Assembly (NCBI GenBank): GCA_024235135.1
Contig: JACKMZ010000003.1
Span: 62,001-126,000 of the forward strand
Direction of reading: 5' to 3'
Length of the DNA stretch: 64,000 nucleotides
Source: Gammaproteobacteria bacterium
GTDB taxonomy: Bacteria > Pseudomonadota > Gammaproteobacteria > Competibacterales > Competibacteraceae
Positions 63,301 to 64,000 of the stretch are shown in pieces; within the stretch, counting starts at the first letter, position 1, and each line of letters opens with the position of its first letter. Position numbers and translations under genes: made by a program. The notes under the pieces were generated by a model. The model was not told the DNA's origin. It did no database searches and saw nothing but the letters and a program-made list of their open reading frames with translations.

Positions 63301-63581
63301 GTTTGCCCGCCCATGGTGGAAAGCAGGGCGTCGGGCCTTTCCCGCTCGATGATACGCGCCAGCGTTTGCCATTGTATGGGTTCGATATAGATGGCGTCGG
63401 CGGTATCCGGGTCCGTCATGATTGTGGCGGGATTGGAATTCGCCAGAATGATTCGATAGCCCTCGGCGCGCAGGGCCTGACAGGCTTGCGTTCCCGAATA
63501 ATCGAACTCGCAGGCTTGGCCGATCACGATCGGACCGGCGCCGATGATCAGAATACTCTGTATATCAGTGCGTTTCGGCAT
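60360..63581 (-). CDS. carB: Carbamoyl-phosphate synthase large subunit
   Basis: A 1073-residue enzyme, the same length as in E. coli, that makes carbamoyl phosphate for arginine and pyrimidines. Two homologous ATP-grasp halves are visible (SFTLGGSGGGIAYN in the first, PSYVLGGRAMEIVHDEDEL in the second), plus the C-terminal MGS-like allosteric domain (KAKIVPVARDLLNQGLTLFATRGT) that senses UMP and ornithine. It follows carA by 66 bp and overlaps greA. Confidence 0.97.
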   Translation of the reverse strand: MPKRTDIQSILIIGAGPIVIGQACEFDYSGTQACQALRAEGYRIILANSNPATIMTDPDTADAIYIEPIQWQTLARIIERERPDALLSTMGGQTALNCAMDLDREGVLAHFGVEMIGASRQAIATAEDRQLFRQAMAEIGLESPRSVIVHSLEEALDGSAEIGFPVIIRPSFTLGGSGGGIAYNRDELLEITERGLDLSPINEILLEESVLGWKEYEMEVVRDRGDNCIIICSIENLDPMGVHTGDSITVAPAQTLTDKEYQRMRDASLAVLRKVGVDTGGSNVQFAINPSNGRMVVIEMNPRVSRSSALASKATGFPIAKVAAKLAVGYTLDELRNDITGGASPASFEPTIDYVVTKVPRFNFEKFPQADARLTTQMKSVGEIMAIGRSFQESLQKALRGLEIGVDGFDEIVDPHDPEAAALLKRELAVPGAQRLWYLADAFRAGYSLQQVHEATWIDPWFLAQIEELLEIETQVKLTGPTVINDRQRLYALKRKGFSDRRLAKLCRIAESEIRQLRHELDIHPVYKRVDSCAAEFATTTAYLYSTYEEECEADPSDRRKIIVLGGGPNRIGQGIEFDYCCVHAALALREDGYETLMVNCNPETVSTDFDTSDRLYFEPLTLEDVLEIAVKEKPAGVIVQYGGQTPLKLAKALAAAGVPIIGTSPNAIDRAEDRERFQAMIDKLGLRQPPNRTARDTESAVRLATDIGYPLVVRPSYVLGGRAMEIVHDEDELRAYMKQAVQASEDSPVLLDRFLNEAVEVDVDAICDGSAVLIGGVMEHIEEAGVHSGDSACSLPPYSLSPAIQERMREQVAAMALELGVIGLMNTQFAIQGEEIFILEVNPRASRTVPFVSKATGRPLAKIAARCMTGKTLVEQKVAGEIIPDYYSVKESVFPFIKFPGVDPLLSPEMKSTGEVMGIGRGFGEAFAKAQLAAGNRLPTRGNAFISVRDADKAKIVPVARDLLNQGLTLFATRGTCNVLEAHGIICTAVNKVNEGRPHIVDMIKNDEIALIINTTEGKQAIADSYSIRREALLHKVCYTTTVAGARATALALQSLDGEVNCLQDLHQELSL

Positions 63582-63647
63582 ATGTGTCCGTTAAGCTCGG
63601 GAGCCGTAACAGCCGTGCTCCCCACAGTAATACGTGGCGCGGCGCTG

Positions 63648-64000
63648 TCAGGCCGCTTGCGAACGGCGGTCCTTGATCATGGCGATGAAGCGTGCGAACA
63701 ATGGAGCGACATCGTGCGGACCCGGACTGGCTTCGGGATGGCCCTGAAAACCGAAGGCTGGGCAATCGGTGCGTTCTATGCCCTGCAGGGACCCATCGAA
63801 CAGGGAACGATGGGTCGCGCGCAGATGGCCGGGCAACGAAGCTTCGTCCACGGCGAAACCGTGATTCTGACTGCTGATCATCACTTGGCCGCTGGCCAGG
63901 TCCAGCACGGGATGATTGGCCCCATGATGCCCGAATTTCATCTTGACGGTGCGCGCGCCGCTGGCTAGCCCCAACAGTTGATGGCCGAGACAGATGCCGA
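63648..64000 (-). CDS. carA: Carbamoyl-phosphate synthase small subunit (C-terminal part)
   Basis: About 117 codons enter from the right edge. The frame begins with the glutaminase nucleophile segment (GICLGHQLLGLA) and continues KFGHHGANHPVLD, SQNHGFAVDEASLP and the triad His and Glu in GFQGHPEASPGP, ending IAMIKDRRSQAA. It hydrolyses glutamine and passes ammonia to CarB. The N-terminal two thirds lie outside the window. Confidence 0.95.
   Translation of the reverse strand, partial: GICLGHQLLGLASGARTVKMKFGHHGANHPVLDLASGQVMISSQNHGFAVDEASLPGHLRATHRSLFDGSLQGIERTDCPAFGFQGHPEASPGPHDVAPLFARFIAMIKDRRSQAA

Overview
The window looks like a gammaproteobacterial chromosome of about 60% GC. This rests on the System I cytochrome c genes, the greA-carB-carA order, a 530-residue RF3, a DUF2333 protein and a type IV pilin of the FTLVELMIVVAIVAILAAIA class. 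A Competibacteraceae- or Plasticicumulans-like host is my guess, not something the sequence proves.

Layout. 0-3.1 kb: end of a cytochrome c maturation operon (ccmG'-H-I-A-B). 3.2-7.4 kb: sbcDC. 7.4-11.7 kb: a sulfotransferase, a HAD phosphatase fused to a META domain, and two exported proteins. 11.9-21.8 kb: core genes (valS, DUF2333, a YdjM-like protein, an ftsK that ends without the gamma domain, a murein hydrolase-like gene, prfC).

22.1-34.7 kb is an accessory island. It reads as a cluster of integron gene cassettes with no integrase in view (CALIN). I can draw six attC-like imperfect palindromes at about 22.1, 23.7, 29.1, 30.5, 31.9 and 32.6 kb. Cassette cargo includes a low-GC Ntn-hydrolase (HslV/proteasome-like) gene coupled to a 59-codon partner, a Fic protein, a C-x4-R phosphatase and an ankyrin protein. 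One intercassette hairpin was hit by an IS50-like IS4-family element with a 9-bp target duplication. That element carries an IS3-family insertion with a 3-bp duplication and a serine-recombinase element; removing both restores the IS4 transposase frame exactly. A 139-bp MITE family (three full copies, two solo ends) is scattered through 30.6-34.7 kb and has damaged two genes.

35-41 kb holds a quinone reductase, exported proteins of unknown role, a degraded minor-pilin locus (fimT/fimU fragment, apparent pilY1 tail, intact pilE) and pyrE. 41.2-49.8 kb is the main metabolic block: the specific ethylmalonyl-CoA pathway genes mcd-mch-ecm-meaB-ccr on the minus strand, with a divergent epimerase gene. 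They convert acetyl-CoA-derived crotonyl-CoA to mesaconyl- and methylmalyl-CoA, an alternative to the glyoxylate bypass. The crotonyl-CoA carboxylase/reductase carries an extra C-terminal pair of CBS domains, which I regard as the most interesting protein in the window.

49.9-59.3 kb: envelope-stress-type genes (a Spy-like protein divergent from an OmpR/EnvZ-type pair), an acyl-CoA ligase, a MalT-type LuxR regulator and a Sel1-repeat protein. 59.7-64 kb: tRNA-Val(CAC), greA, carB and the 3' part of carA.
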